Shown: one piece after another, positions 1 through 6,877 of the stretch
How the letters are laid out: each line of letters opens with the position of its first letter
Position numbering within the stretch: the first letter of the stretch is position 1
DNA from: Saonia flava
GTDB taxonomy: Bacteria; Bacteroidota; Bacteroidia; Flavobacteriales; Flavobacteriaceae
Assembly: GCF_011927795.1 (NCBI RefSeq)
Contig: NZ_JAATJJ010000001.1
Location: 1,177,825-1,241,824 of the forward strand
Length of the DNA stretch: 64,000 bases
Direction: 5' to 3'
Notes under the pieces: model-generated
Database searches by the model: none
What the model saw: only the letters and a program-made list of their open reading frames with translations
Told to the model about the DNA's origin: nothing
Translations under genes and position numbers: made by a program

Positions 1-237
1 CAAGCCACCAGCCTGTTCTATTATTTTAGTTTGAGGGCGCAAATAAAGATGATAAGTATTCCCGAGAATAATATCTGGGTCAATTTCTTCCTTAAGCTCT
101 CTTTGATGCACACCTTTTACAGATGCTACTGTACCAACAGGCATAAAAATTGGGGTTTCTATTTTACCGTGATCGGTTATAACCTCCCCTGCTCTTGCCT
201 TACTTTTTGGGTCCGTATGATGTAATGTAAACTTCAA
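1..237 (-). CDS. tgt: Queuine tRNA-ribosyltransferase, N-terminal part (runs off the window)
   Basis: Partial gene: only the first 79 codons are in the window. Tgt exchanges the wobble guanine of GUN-anticodon tRNAs for a queuine precursor. The translated N-terminus has the family's typical opening (DPKSKARAG, TPIFMPVGTVASVKG, ILGNTYHLYLRP), which builds the first strands of the TIM barrel. The start is TTG at 237-235: an in-frame TAG lies two codons upstream (243-241) and no ATG or GTG fits between. The gene is divergent from the transketolase pair. A CAAAGATA at 255-262 (TATCTTTG on this strand) may be its -10 element. Confidence 0.93.
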   Translation of the reverse strand, partial: MKFTLHHTDPKSKARAGEVITDHGKIETPIFMPVGTVASVKGVHQRELKEEIDPDIILGNTYHLYLRPQTKIIEQAGGL

Positions 238-254
238 ATTCTATTTTAAGTGAG

Positions 255-262
255 CAAAGATA
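255..262 (-). promoter_or_regulatory. Candidate -10 (TAnnTTTG) of tgt
   Basis: On the minus strand this reads TATCTTTG, an exact match to the Bacteroidota -10 consensus, 17 bp before the TTG start of tgt. No well-spaced TTTG -33 box is visible, so this is a weak call. Confidence 0.4.
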
Positions 263-345
263 ATCAACTCCAACGCATAACTTCCTTAACAAAAAAATAA
301 AGTTCTGTGAATACCTTTAACTTATCCAAAATAGTAGAATTCATA

Positions 346-377
346 TTTGCTTACCCAAAAGATAGCAACTATTTTTG
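346..377 (+). promoter_or_regulatory. Promoter of the transketolase operon
   Basis: TTTG at 346-349, then exactly 20 bp, then TATTTTTG at 370-377. This matches the Bacteroidota housekeeping promoter (TTTG-N19-21-TAnnTTTG) closely. Transcription should start near 384. That places the upstream in-frame TTG at 375 inside the promoter and supports ATG 402 as the true start of the first gene. Confidence 0.75.
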
Positions 378-401
378 TCCAGAATAAAACTAAAGACTAA
401 A

Positions 402-1247
402 ATGCCAAACGTAAGCGAGTTACAAGATATTACCACACAAGTTAGGAGGGATATTTTAAGAATGGTACACAAGGTGAATTCTGGTCATCCAGGCGGTTCA
501 TTAGGTTGTGCTGAGTTCATTGTTTCTTTGTACAATGAAATAATGGAATTAAAAGAAGGGTTTGATATGGATGGAATAGGAGAGGATTTATTCTTTCTAT
601 CCAATGGGCATATCTCTCCTGTTTTCTATAGTGTATTGGCAAGAAGAGGTTATTTTCCTGTAAATGAACTAGAGACTTTTAGATTGTTAAACTCCCGTTT
701 ACAAGGACACCCAACCACTCATGAAGGATTACCAGGGGTTCGTATTGCCTCTGGGTCTTTGGGACAAGGAATGTCAGTTGCCATTGGTGCTGCACAGGCA
801 AAAAAGTTAAACAAAGATTCCCATATTATATATAGCTTACATGGGGATGGTGAATTACAGGAAGGTCAAAACTGGGAAGCTATTATGTACGCCTCCGCAA
901 AAAAAGTAGATAACTTAATCTCTACAATTGATTATAATGGTCAGCAGATAGATGGTTCTACAGATGATGTACTTCCCATGGGTGACCTAAAAGCTAAGTT
1001 CGAAGCTTTTGGTTGGGATGTTGTGGACATTAAAGAAGGTAATGATATTGAAGCCATCCTTACTGGAATGAAAGAGGCCAAAAGCAGAACTGGAAAAGGA
1101 AAACCTGTATGTGTGCTTTTATATACAATGATGGGCAATGGAGTAGACTTCATGATGCATACGCATGCATGGCACGGTAAGGCCCCAAGCGATGAACAAT
1201 TAGCAGATGCCCTTTCTCAAAACCCAGAAACATTGGGAGATTATTAA
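402..1247 (+). CDS. Transketolase, N-terminal (TPP-binding) subunit
   Basis: First half of a split transketolase (281 aa), which transfers two-carbon ketol units in the pentose phosphate pathway. The TPP/metal-binding half is visible: SGHPGGS at residues 27-33, SNGHISPVFY at 67-76, and GDGELQEGQNWEA at 148-160 followed by DYNG, the usual GDG-N27-N thiamine motif. The start is set at ATG 402; the longer in-frame TTG at 375 lies inside the promoter. The partner subunit follows 31 bp downstream on the same strand, so the two are probably co-transcribed and form a heteromeric enzyme. Split transketolases are common in Bacteroidota and archaea. Confidence 0.95.
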   Translation: MPNVSELQDITTQVRRDILRMVHKVNSGHPGGSLGCAEFIVSLYNEIMELKEGFDMDGIGEDLFFLSNGHISPVFYSVLARRGYFPVNELETFRLLNSRLQGHPTTHEGLPGVRIASGSLGQGMSVAIGAAQAKKLNKDSHIIYSLHGDGELQEGQNWEAIMYASAKKVDNLISTIDYNGQQIDGSTDDVLPMGDLKAKFEAFGWDVVDIKEGNDIEAILTGMKEAKSRTGKGKPVCVLLYTMMGNGVDFMMHTHAWHGKAPSDEQLADALSQNPETLGDY

Positions 1248-1278
1248 ACCAATAACTACAGTATTAAGACAACAAAAC

Positions 1279-2232
1279 ATGAAAAAATATATAGATCAAG
1301 GTAAGAACGATACTAGAAGTGGTTATGGAGCAGGAATGACTGAGTTGGGAAGAACAAATCCCAATGTTGTGGCGTTATGTGCCGATTTGGTAGGTTCTCT
1401 AAAAATCCAAACATTCATTGATGAAAATCCAGAACGCTTCTTTCAAGTAGGTATCGCAGAAGCCAATATGATGGGCATTGCAGCGGGATTAACCATTGGA
1501 GGAAAAATCCCCTTCACTGGAACTTTTGCCAATTTCTCCACAGGAAGGGTATATGATCAAATAAGACAATCAATCGCATATTCTGATAAGAATGTTAAAA
1601 TATGTGCATCACATGCAGGATTAACTCTTGGAGAAGATGGTGCTACGCATCAAATATTGGAGGATATAGGATTGATGAAAATGCTACCGGGAATGACCGT
1701 TATCAATCCGTGTGATTATAACCAAACCAAAGCTGCCACCATTGCCATTGCTGAACATCATGGTCCCGTTTATTTACGTTTTGGAAGACCAAAAGTGGCA
1801 AATTTTACGCCCGTTGACCAAAAATTTGAAATTGGAAAAGCTTTAATGCTCAATGAAGGTACAGATGTTACCATTGTCGCAACTGGACATTTGGTATGGG
1901 AAGCATTGATTGCGGCAGAAACTTTAGAGAATCAAGGCATTTCTGCAGAAGTCATCAATATTCATACAATAAAGCCATTGGATGATGAAGCTATTCTAAA
2001 ATCTGTTAAAAAAACAGGTTGTATTGTAACTGCTGAAGAACACAATTATTTAGGAGGTTTGGGAGAAAGTGTTGCAAGAGTACTTTCAACACAACATCCT
2101 ACTCCACAAGAGTTTGTTGCAACAAATGATACCTTTGGTGAGAGTGGTACTCCTGAGCAATTGATGGAGAAATATGGATTAAACAATAAAGCAATAGTAG
2201 AAGCCGTTTTAAGTGTGTTAAAAAGGAAATAG
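1279..2232 (+). CDS. Transketolase, C-terminal (pyrimidine-binding) subunit
   Basis: Second half of the split transketolase (317 aa), carrying the pyrimidine-binding and C-terminal domains. GIAEANM at residues 58-64 contains the conserved catalytic Glu (E61) that activates TPP, and GEDGATHQ at 118-125 is the usual substrate-side motif. The C-terminal third (from about residue 190) is the transketolase C domain. I chose ATG 1279; a longer frame from 1207 would overlap the upstream gene and adds only unconserved sequence. It acts with the gene at 402-1247. Confidence 0.95.
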   Translation: MKKYIDQGKNDTRSGYGAGMTELGRTNPNVVALCADLVGSLKIQTFIDENPERFFQVGIAEANMMGIAAGLTIGGKIPFTGTFANFSTGRVYDQIRQSIAYSDKNVKICASHAGLTLGEDGATHQILEDIGLMKMLPGMTVINPCDYNQTKAATIAIAEHHGPVYLRFGRPKVANFTPVDQKFEIGKALMLNEGTDVTIVATGHLVWEALIAAETLENQGISAEVINIHTIKPLDDEAILKSVKKTGCIVTAEEHNYLGGLGESVARVLSTQHPTPQEFVATNDTFGESGTPEQLMEKYGLNNKAIVEAVLSVLKRK

Positions 2233-2289
2233 TGGTGTCATTTTTTTGGTACACTATTACTTTAAATCAAAAAAAAGAACACATTCATT

Positions 2290-2913
2290 ATGAGAAAAAC
2301 ACTTCTAGTGGCGGTATATGCTTTAGTAAGCATAACTGCATTTGCACAATCAGGTTCAGGTTTTGGAATTAAAGCCGGCCTCAATTACAATCAAAACGGA
2401 GATTTAAGTTTTAGAGATGCTGTATCCTCCTCAAGTGAGGACATCATTGCTGGTTCAGATGGTAAAATTGGCTATCACATTGGTTTTTTTGGAAAATTGG
2501 ATTTTCCAAAAATATACCTCAGACCAGAAATTATTTACACCAAAACAAAAAGTGATTACAGTTCAAATGGTATCAACAGTGAGTACGATATTTCTAAATT
2601 GGATGTCCCTGTACTTTTAGGATACAAAATTGTTGGCCCATTAAGTGTCTTTGCTGGCCCAGCTTTCCAGTATACTTTAGATAATGATTTAAAGGATTTA
2701 CAGGTAGAAGACGTTAAAAATGATTTTTCTGTAGGTCTTCATATGGGAGTTGGAGTAAACTTGGGAAATATTGGCGTTGACGTTCGCTATGAACGTGGTT
2801 TCTCTGAAAATGAAGCGGATTTTATAGGAGAAAATATTACAGGTTCTGATATTTCTGGAAGAGTAGATTCCAGACCTTCGCAAATTATATTTGGTTTATC
2901 TTTAAAATTATAA
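2290..2913 (+). CDS. PorT-family outer membrane beta-barrel protein
   Basis: A 207 aa secreted protein. The N-terminus is a signal peptide ending in AFAQ (about residue 19). The rest alternates hydrophobic and polar residues with glycine-rich turns (FGIKAGLNYNQNG at the start, QIIFGLSLKL at the end), which is typical of small 8-stranded PorT/OmpX-like barrels (porin-family DUF). It stands 57 bp after the transketolase genes and ends at a strong bidirectional terminator, so it may have its own promoter. Its specific role cannot be told from sequence. Confidence 0.8.
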   Translation: MRKTLLVAVYALVSITAFAQSGSGFGIKAGLNYNQNGDLSFRDAVSSSSEDIIAGSDGKIGYHIGFFGKLDFPKIYLRPEIIYTKTKSDYSSNGINSEYDISKLDVPVLLGYKIVGPLSVFAGPAFQYTLDNDLKDLQVEDVKNDFSVGLHMGVGVNLGNIGVDVRYERGFSENEADFIGENITGSDISGRVDSRPSQIIFGLSLKL

Positions 2914-2937
2914 AAAAACAATACTAAAATCAATATT

Positions 2938-2973
2938 AAAAAAGCTGCAAATAAATGAATTTGCAGCTTTTTT
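2938..2973. terminator. Bidirectional intrinsic terminator
   Basis: Perfect stem, arms 2938-2952 and 2959-2973 with a 6-nt loop; the GC core AGCTGCAAAT is flanked by A and T runs. It separates the convergent beta-barrel gene (+) and FKBP lipoprotein gene (-) and can serve both. Confidence 0.85.
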
Positions 2974-2996
2974 AATTAATCTTCTCTAGGTATTAG

Positions 2997-3965
2997 TTAG
3001 TTATCTGGGTCCAAATAATCTGGAGTTCCATCTCCATCAGAGTCTGGATAAGGAATTACGATATTTCCATTGTCGTCAGAAATTTCCTCTCTTGTGAGGA
3101 TTCCATCATTATCATCATCTGAATCCACAAAATTTGAAAATGCCGGTGAAAAAGCATCCTCCTCTTCATCCCTGTCTGTATTATCATTGTATAAATAACC
3201 ATCCATATTCAAGTCTTCCAAAATAGAGGGAATTCCATCATTATCATGATCTGTATCTATGGTATGGGTAAACATATCAACTTTAAAAATCAAAGGGCTA
3301 TATGCAGGAATATTAGTTTGAGAATTGCTAAAATAACCTAAACCAGAAGGAAATATCATCAATCCAACCCCATAACCATCAACCGTAAATGTTCCATCAT
3401 TGTTAACAATGACTTCACCACCTGATTTAAAATTAACCGACCCTTCAGAAAAACCTCGAGCCCCTGTTCCCTGAATGGCACCTAAATCAAACCAAAGAGC
3501 TGTATTAAAGGCTCCATCAAAAACAGTCCCATTTAACAAAGAGCCCTCGTACCTAACCAAAGTAGAATCGGCAACAGTAGGATTTGTGCCCTCACCCTCC
3601 CTAACGGAAAGAAAGTATAATTTATGCTGTACTTTATCCTCCTCTTCCAAGCCAGAAAAAGCATCCGATGAAACATTAATAATAATAGATTCCATTTGAT
3701 CAATCAAAGGCGTTTTTCCACTATTGGAACCTGCAATAGTATCCAATTTTATTTTATAATTAAAATCAGCTGGAGGACTATTAAACTCCTCATAATTATA
3801 AAAGTGGGTTTTTAAAAAATCTTGAATTTCTTCCTCATTTTCTGCAGCTACCTCACTTAATAACCTTGGAGGAATAACTTCTATGTCCGACCCATCATCC
3901 TTTTTACAGGACCCAACAACTGTTCCAAGTATAATTAATAAATAAAATAATTGTTTCGTTTTCAT
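2997..3965 (-). CDS. FKBP-type peptidyl-prolyl isomerase lipoprotein with acidic TSP3-like tail
   Basis: A 322 aa lipoprotein. The signal peptide has its lipobox at VGSC (Cys20), so it sits in the periplasm or at the cell surface. Residues about 115-232 form an FKBP domain, with VRYEGSLLNGTVFD and GLMIFPSGLGY as the family landmarks, which catalyses proline cis-trans isomerisation during folding. Residues 238-322 are Asp-rich calcium-binding repeats (DTDHDNDGIPS, DSDDDNDGI, DSDGDGTPDYLD) of the thrombospondin type 3 kind. The start is ATG 3965, which gives a proper signal peptide; the longer frame to 4058 runs into the divergent gene. Such FKBP lipoproteins often help export surface proteins in flavobacteria, but that role here is inference. 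Confidence 0.85.
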   Translation of the reverse strand: MKTKQLFYLLIILGTVVGSCKKDDGSDIEVIPPRLLSEVAAENEEEIQDFLKTHFYNYEEFNSPPADFNYKIKLDTIAGSNSGKTPLIDQMESIIINVSSDAFSGLEEEDKVQHKLYFLSVREGEGTNPTVADSTLVRYEGSLLNGTVFDGAFNTALWFDLGAIQGTGARGFSEGSVNFKSGGEVIVNNDGTFTVDGYGVGLMIFPSGLGYFSNSQTNIPAYSPLIFKVDMFTHTIDTDHDNDGIPSILEDLNMDGYLYNDNTDRDEEEDAFSPAFSNFVDSDDDNDGILTREEISDDNGNIVIPYPDSDGDGTPDYLDPDN

Positions 3966-4004
3966 GCATTTTCTTTTACAAGGGCGCAAGATACAATTTT
4001 CCCC

Positions 4005-4012
4005 TATTTTTG
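4005..4012 (+). promoter_or_regulatory. Candidate -10 of the S4-domain gene
   Basis: TATTTTTG, an exact TAnnTTTG match 33 bp before ATG 4045. It supports 4045 rather than the upstream in-frame ATG 3964 as the start. No clear -33 box is seen. Confidence 0.5.
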
Positions 4013-4044
4013 TAGAAGACCTTAACAAAGATTTTGATTTATAC

Positions 4045-4416
4045 ATGCGCATAGACAAATACTTATGGAGTACCCGTTATTTTAAAACCCGAAACATAGG
4101 TTCGGTAGCTTGTAAAAAGGGTCATGTAAAAATAAATGGACAAGTGGTCAAACCTTCAAGAGAGGTATATCCCATGGACAAAATCATTGTTAGAAAAAAT
4201 CAAATAAATTATGAGCTAACCGTTTTGGACATCCCAGAAAACAGGGTAGGTGCCAAATTGGTGGATATATATAGAAAAGATACCACTCCAAAAGAAGCTT
4301 TCGAACATAATGAACTTTTAAGGTATTCCAAAAACTACTACAGAAAAAAAGGAACTGGTAGACCTACCAAGAAGGATCGTAGAGATATTGATGACTATAC
4401 AGATGAATCAGAATAA
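4045..4416 (+). CDS. S4-domain RNA-binding protein (Hsp15-like)
   Basis: A 123 aa basic protein. The first 60 residues are an S4 RNA-binding fold: MRIDKYLWSTRYFKTRN, then the GHVKINGQVVKPS turn and a DKIIV strand. The C-terminal half is Lys/Arg-rich with KKGTGRPTKKDRR. In E. coli, Hsp15 binds free 50S subunits carrying nascent chains and rescues stalled ribosomes; the domain order is the same here. The start at 4045 matches the conserved beginning of the family and follows a -10 element. The gene is divergent from the FKBP lipoprotein. Confidence 0.85.
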   Translation: MRIDKYLWSTRYFKTRNIGSVACKKGHVKINGQVVKPSREVYPMDKIIVRKNQINYELTVLDIPENRVGAKLVDIYRKDTTPKEAFEHNELLRYSKNYYRKKGTGRPTKKDRRDIDDYTDESE

Positions 4417-4428
4417 CAACGGTTTCTT

Positions 4429-4436
4429 TATCTTTG
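4429..4436 (+). promoter_or_regulatory. Candidate -10 of the phosphoribosyltransferase gene
   Basis: TATCTTTG, an exact -10 consensus match ending 19 bp before ATG 4456. No TTTG is visible at the expected distance upstream. Confidence 0.45.
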
Positions 4437-4455
4437 AATTGAAATTAGCATTCTG

Positions 4456-4953
4456 ATGGAAAACCAAATATTAAGTCACGAAGAAATTCAGCATAAAGCA
4501 AAACGCATTGCATATCAAATTTACGAGACCAATGTAAACGAGCCTGAAATAATCATTGCCGGGATTGATGGAGGGGGATTGAATTTTGCTAAAAAAATCC
4601 AAACTATTCTTAAAAAAATCACCGAAGCCAAAATTACCTTGTGCAAGGTAACAATGGATAAGAAAAATCCTTTATCCAGTGGTGTTACCACTAGCATTCC
4701 TGAAAAGGAATATCACAATAAATCCGTTGTACTGGTTGATGATGTACTGAACTCTGGAACCACTTTGATCTATGGTGTGCATCATTTCTTAAAAACACCA
4801 TTGAAACAATTAAAAACGGCTGTCTTAGTTAATAGAAACCATAAAAAATATCCTGTTAAAGCTGATTTTAAAGGAATCTCTCTATCAACTAGCCTACAAG
4901 AACATGTTCACGTAGAGTTTAAGACTAAGAACGACTCGGTTTACTTAAACTAA
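4456..4953 (+). CDS. Type I phosphoribosyltransferase (PyrR-like)
   Basis: A 165 aa protein with the PRPP-binding signature VVLVDDVLNSGTTL at residues 91-104, which defines type I phosphoribosyltransferases. Length and the early IAGIDGGGLNFA loop resemble PyrR/Hpt-type enzymes that transfer a base to PRPP. No RNA-binding features of the pyr attenuator are obvious, and there is no pyr operon nearby, so a salvage role is as likely as a regulatory one. Its stop codon overlaps the 3' end of aroK on the other strand by 9 bp. Confidence 0.85.
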   Translation: MENQILSHEEIQHKAKRIAYQIYETNVNEPEIIIAGIDGGGLNFAKKIQTILKKITEAKITLCKVTMDKKNPLSSGVTTSIPEKEYHNKSVVLVDDVLNSGTTLIYGVHHFLKTPLKQLKTAVLVNRNHKKYPVKADFKGISLSTSLQEHVHVEFKTKNDSVYLN

Positions 4954-5460
4954 AAGTTTTTCTATTTCCTCTGAAATTTCCTCTGGCGATTTCCCATCAC
5001 ATAAAACAGTATAATTTGCTTGGGAATAAAAATGGTTTCTTTCAAACAAATGTTTTCCAATAAACTCTGGTAAGTCCTCATCGGGCAAATTTTTAATCAA
5101 AGGTCTTTCATTTTTTTCTTTACACAGCCTTTCCACCAAACCAGCAACAGATACCTTTAAATAAAAAACGTGTTCTGTTTCTTTTAAAATGGTTTCCATA
5201 TTGCCACTATAACATGGTGTTCCACCTCCTGTAGAGAGTATAAAATTATTTTTTTTGTTTAAGACCTCTTTTAAAAAAATATGTTCTTTATTTCTAAAAA
5301 AAATCTCTCCTTTCTCCTTAAAAATATCAGAAATAGTATTCTCCAGCTCGTTTTCAATATAGTCATCCAAATCTAAAAAGTTAATTTTCAAACTCTTGGC
5401 CAAAATCTTACCAATAGTAGACTTTCCACTTCCCATATAACCCACAAGCACAATGCGCAT
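4945..5460 (-). CDS. aroK: Shikimate kinase
   Basis: A 171 aa enzyme that phosphorylates the 3-OH of shikimate with ATP in chorismate synthesis. It has the P-loop GYMGSGKST at residues 7-15, the shikimate-binding DLDDYIE just after residue 30, STGGGTPCY in the middle and the lid sequence NERPLI. The start MRIVLVGYMG (5460) matches the family; the frame extends upstream to 5496 with unlikely sequence. It is convergent with the phosphoribosyltransferase gene, with overlapping 3' ends and no terminator between. Confidence 0.95.
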   Translation of the reverse strand: MRIVLVGYMGSGKSTIGKILAKSLKINFLDLDDYIENELENTISDIFKEKGEIFFRNKEHIFLKEVLNKKNNFILSTGGGTPCYSGNMETILKETEHVFYLKVSVAGLVERLCKEKNERPLIKNLPDEDLPEFIGKHLFERNHFYSQANYTVLCDGKSPEEISEEIEKLLV

Positions 5461-5532
5461 TTCAATAAATTTTTGGCAAAAGTGGAGTAAATTCAATTGA
5501 TTTCAAAAAAAAATAAATTTATATACAAATCG

Positions 5533-5564
5533 CCTTGCGAAATAAATTAATGATGGTATATTTG
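5533..5564 (+). promoter_or_regulatory. Promoter of tRNA-Lys
   Basis: CTTG at 5533-5536, 20 bp, then TATATTTG at 5557-5564, an exact -10 match. The mature tRNA begins 30 bp downstream, which leaves a short 5' leader for RNase P. Confidence 0.65.
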
Positions 5565-5593
5565 CACCCGCTAACAGCAATAGGCAACATTAT

Positions 5594-5666
5594 GACCTGG
5601 TAGCTCAGTTGGTAGAGCATCTCCCTTTTAAGGAGAGGGTCCTGGGTTCGAGCCCCAGCCAGGTCA
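5594..5666 (+). tRNA. tRNA-Lys (anticodon TTT)
   Basis: A 73-nt cloverleaf. Acceptor arms GACCTGG and CCAGGTC pair fully and A5666 is the discriminator. The D-loop (AGCTCAGTTGGTAGAGC), the anticodon loop CTTTTAA with anticodon TTT, and the T-loop GGTTCGAGCC are canonical. CCA is not encoded. Confidence 0.97.
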
Positions 5667-5667
5667 C

Positions 5668-5698
5668 AAAAGTTAAGTCACAGTACTTAACTTTTTTT
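5668..5698 (+). terminator. Intrinsic terminator after tRNA-Lys
   Basis: Arms AAAGTTAAGT (5669-5678) and ACTTAACTTT (5685-5694) with a 6-nt loop, followed by a run of T. It lies between the two tRNA genes. Confidence 0.65.
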
Positions 5699-5721
5699 GT
5701 TTAAATTACTTTCTTATAATT

Positions 5722-5805
5722 GCGCACGTGGCGGAATTGGTAGACGCGCCAGCTTGAGGGGCTGGTGGCCATTAGGTCGTGGAAGTTCGAGTCTTCTCGT
5801 GCGCA
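5722..5805 (+). tRNA. tRNA-Leu (anticodon GAG)
   Basis: An 84-nt class II tRNA with a long variable arm. Acceptor arms GCGCACG and CGTGCGC pair fully. The anticodon stem CCAGC/GCTGG encloses loop TTGAGGG, giving anticodon GAG for CUC/CUU codons. The T-loop is GTTCGAGTC. CCA is not encoded. Confidence 0.97.
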
Positions 5806-5924
5806 CAATAATATATTTTTTTCCTTCTTTTGATTTTCTTGATTAAATCAAACACATTTGTACCATAAATTTTATGGTAAATCTTTACCTTTAGACTTCA
5901 ACTATTTTAAATCAAATAAATACT

Positions 5925-6839
5925 ATGAGTCTAGTATGGAAAGGTGTTATGCCAGCTGTAACCACTAAGTTTACCCAAAATGATGAATTGGATTTGGACA
6001 TGTTCCAAACCAACATAAAAGCGCAGTTGGATGCAGGTGTTGAAGGAATTATTTTAGGAGGCACTTTGGGTGAGGCAAGTACACTTTCCCCTAAAGAAAA
6101 GAGTATTCTTGTAAAAGAAACAGTGATTTTAGCTAATGGGAGTGTACCTACTATAATCAATATTGCAGAGCAGACCACAAAAGGGGCTATTGACACAGCA
6201 CACATTGCAGAGAAAGATGGCGCCCAAGGTCTTATGTTATTGCCTCCTATGAGATACAAAGCAGACAGTAGAGAAACTATTACCTATTTCTCGGAAATAG
6301 CCAAAAACACATCACTGCCCATTATGCTCTATAACAATCCCATTGATTATGGAATTGAAATCACTTTGGATATGTTGGATGAACTAACCCCCCATAACAA
6401 CATCCAAGCGGTAAAGGAATCCACAAGGGATATTTCCAATGTGACCAGAATTAGAAACCGATTTGGTAGCAGATACAGTATTTTAACCGGTGTTGATACC
6501 TTGGGAATGGAAAGCCTATTAATGGGAGCCGACGGTTGGGTTGCGGGTTTAGTATGTGCTTTCCCTAGAGAGACTGTTGCCATTTATAAATTGATAAAGG
6601 CAAATAGAATCGAAGAGGCACTTAAAATTTATCGTTGGTTTTTACCCCTACTAGAGTTGGATGTAAGCACCAAACTAGTGCAAAACATTAAACTAGCGGA
6701 AGTTCACACGGGAATAGGAACAGAAAATGTAAGAGCTCCCAGATTGCCTTTGGCAGGCAAGGAACGAGAACGTGTTTTGGCCATTATTGAGGAAGGTCTG
6801 CGAACAAGACCTACCCTACCCAACTATAAATCCATCTAG
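5925..6839 (+). CDS. DapA-family lyase, probable pyrroline-4-hydroxy-2-carboxylate deaminase
   Basis: A 304 aa protein of the dihydrodipicolinate synthase / N-acetylneuraminate lyase family. It has the Schiff-base lysine in VKES (K164), the catalytic tyrosine in MLYNNP (Y136) and a GGTLGE loop at 45-50 where DapA proper has GTTGE. Its place as first gene of a cluster with a hydroxyproline epimerase, a D-amino-acid dehydrogenase-like FAD protein and a semialdehyde dehydrogenase points to the deaminase step (LhpC/HypD): delta1-pyrroline-4-hydroxy-2-carboxylate to 2-oxoglutarate semialdehyde plus ammonia. The family call is firm; the substrate is inferred from context. A housekeeping DapA is less likely in this setting. 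Confidence 0.85.
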   Translation: MSLVWKGVMPAVTTKFTQNDELDLDMFQTNIKAQLDAGVEGIILGGTLGEASTLSPKEKSILVKETVILANGSVPTIINIAEQTTKGAIDTAHIAEKDGAQGLMLLPPMRYKADSRETITYFSEIAKNTSLPIMLYNNPIDYGIEITLDMLDELTPHNNIQAVKESTRDISNVTRIRNRFGSRYSILTGVDTLGMESLLMGADGWVAGLVCAFPRETVAIYKLIKANRIEEALKIYRWFLPLLELDVSTKLVQNIKLAEVHTGIGTENVRAPRLPLAGKERERVLAIIEEGLRTRPTLPNYKSI

Positions 6840-6877
6840 AAGAAGTATTTTTAAAAGCATCAAACCACAATTAAAAC

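Noticed and set aside
3966..4058. Upstream extension of the FKBP lipoprotein
   Set aside because: Overlaps the divergent S4-domain gene and its -10 element, and buries the lipobox.
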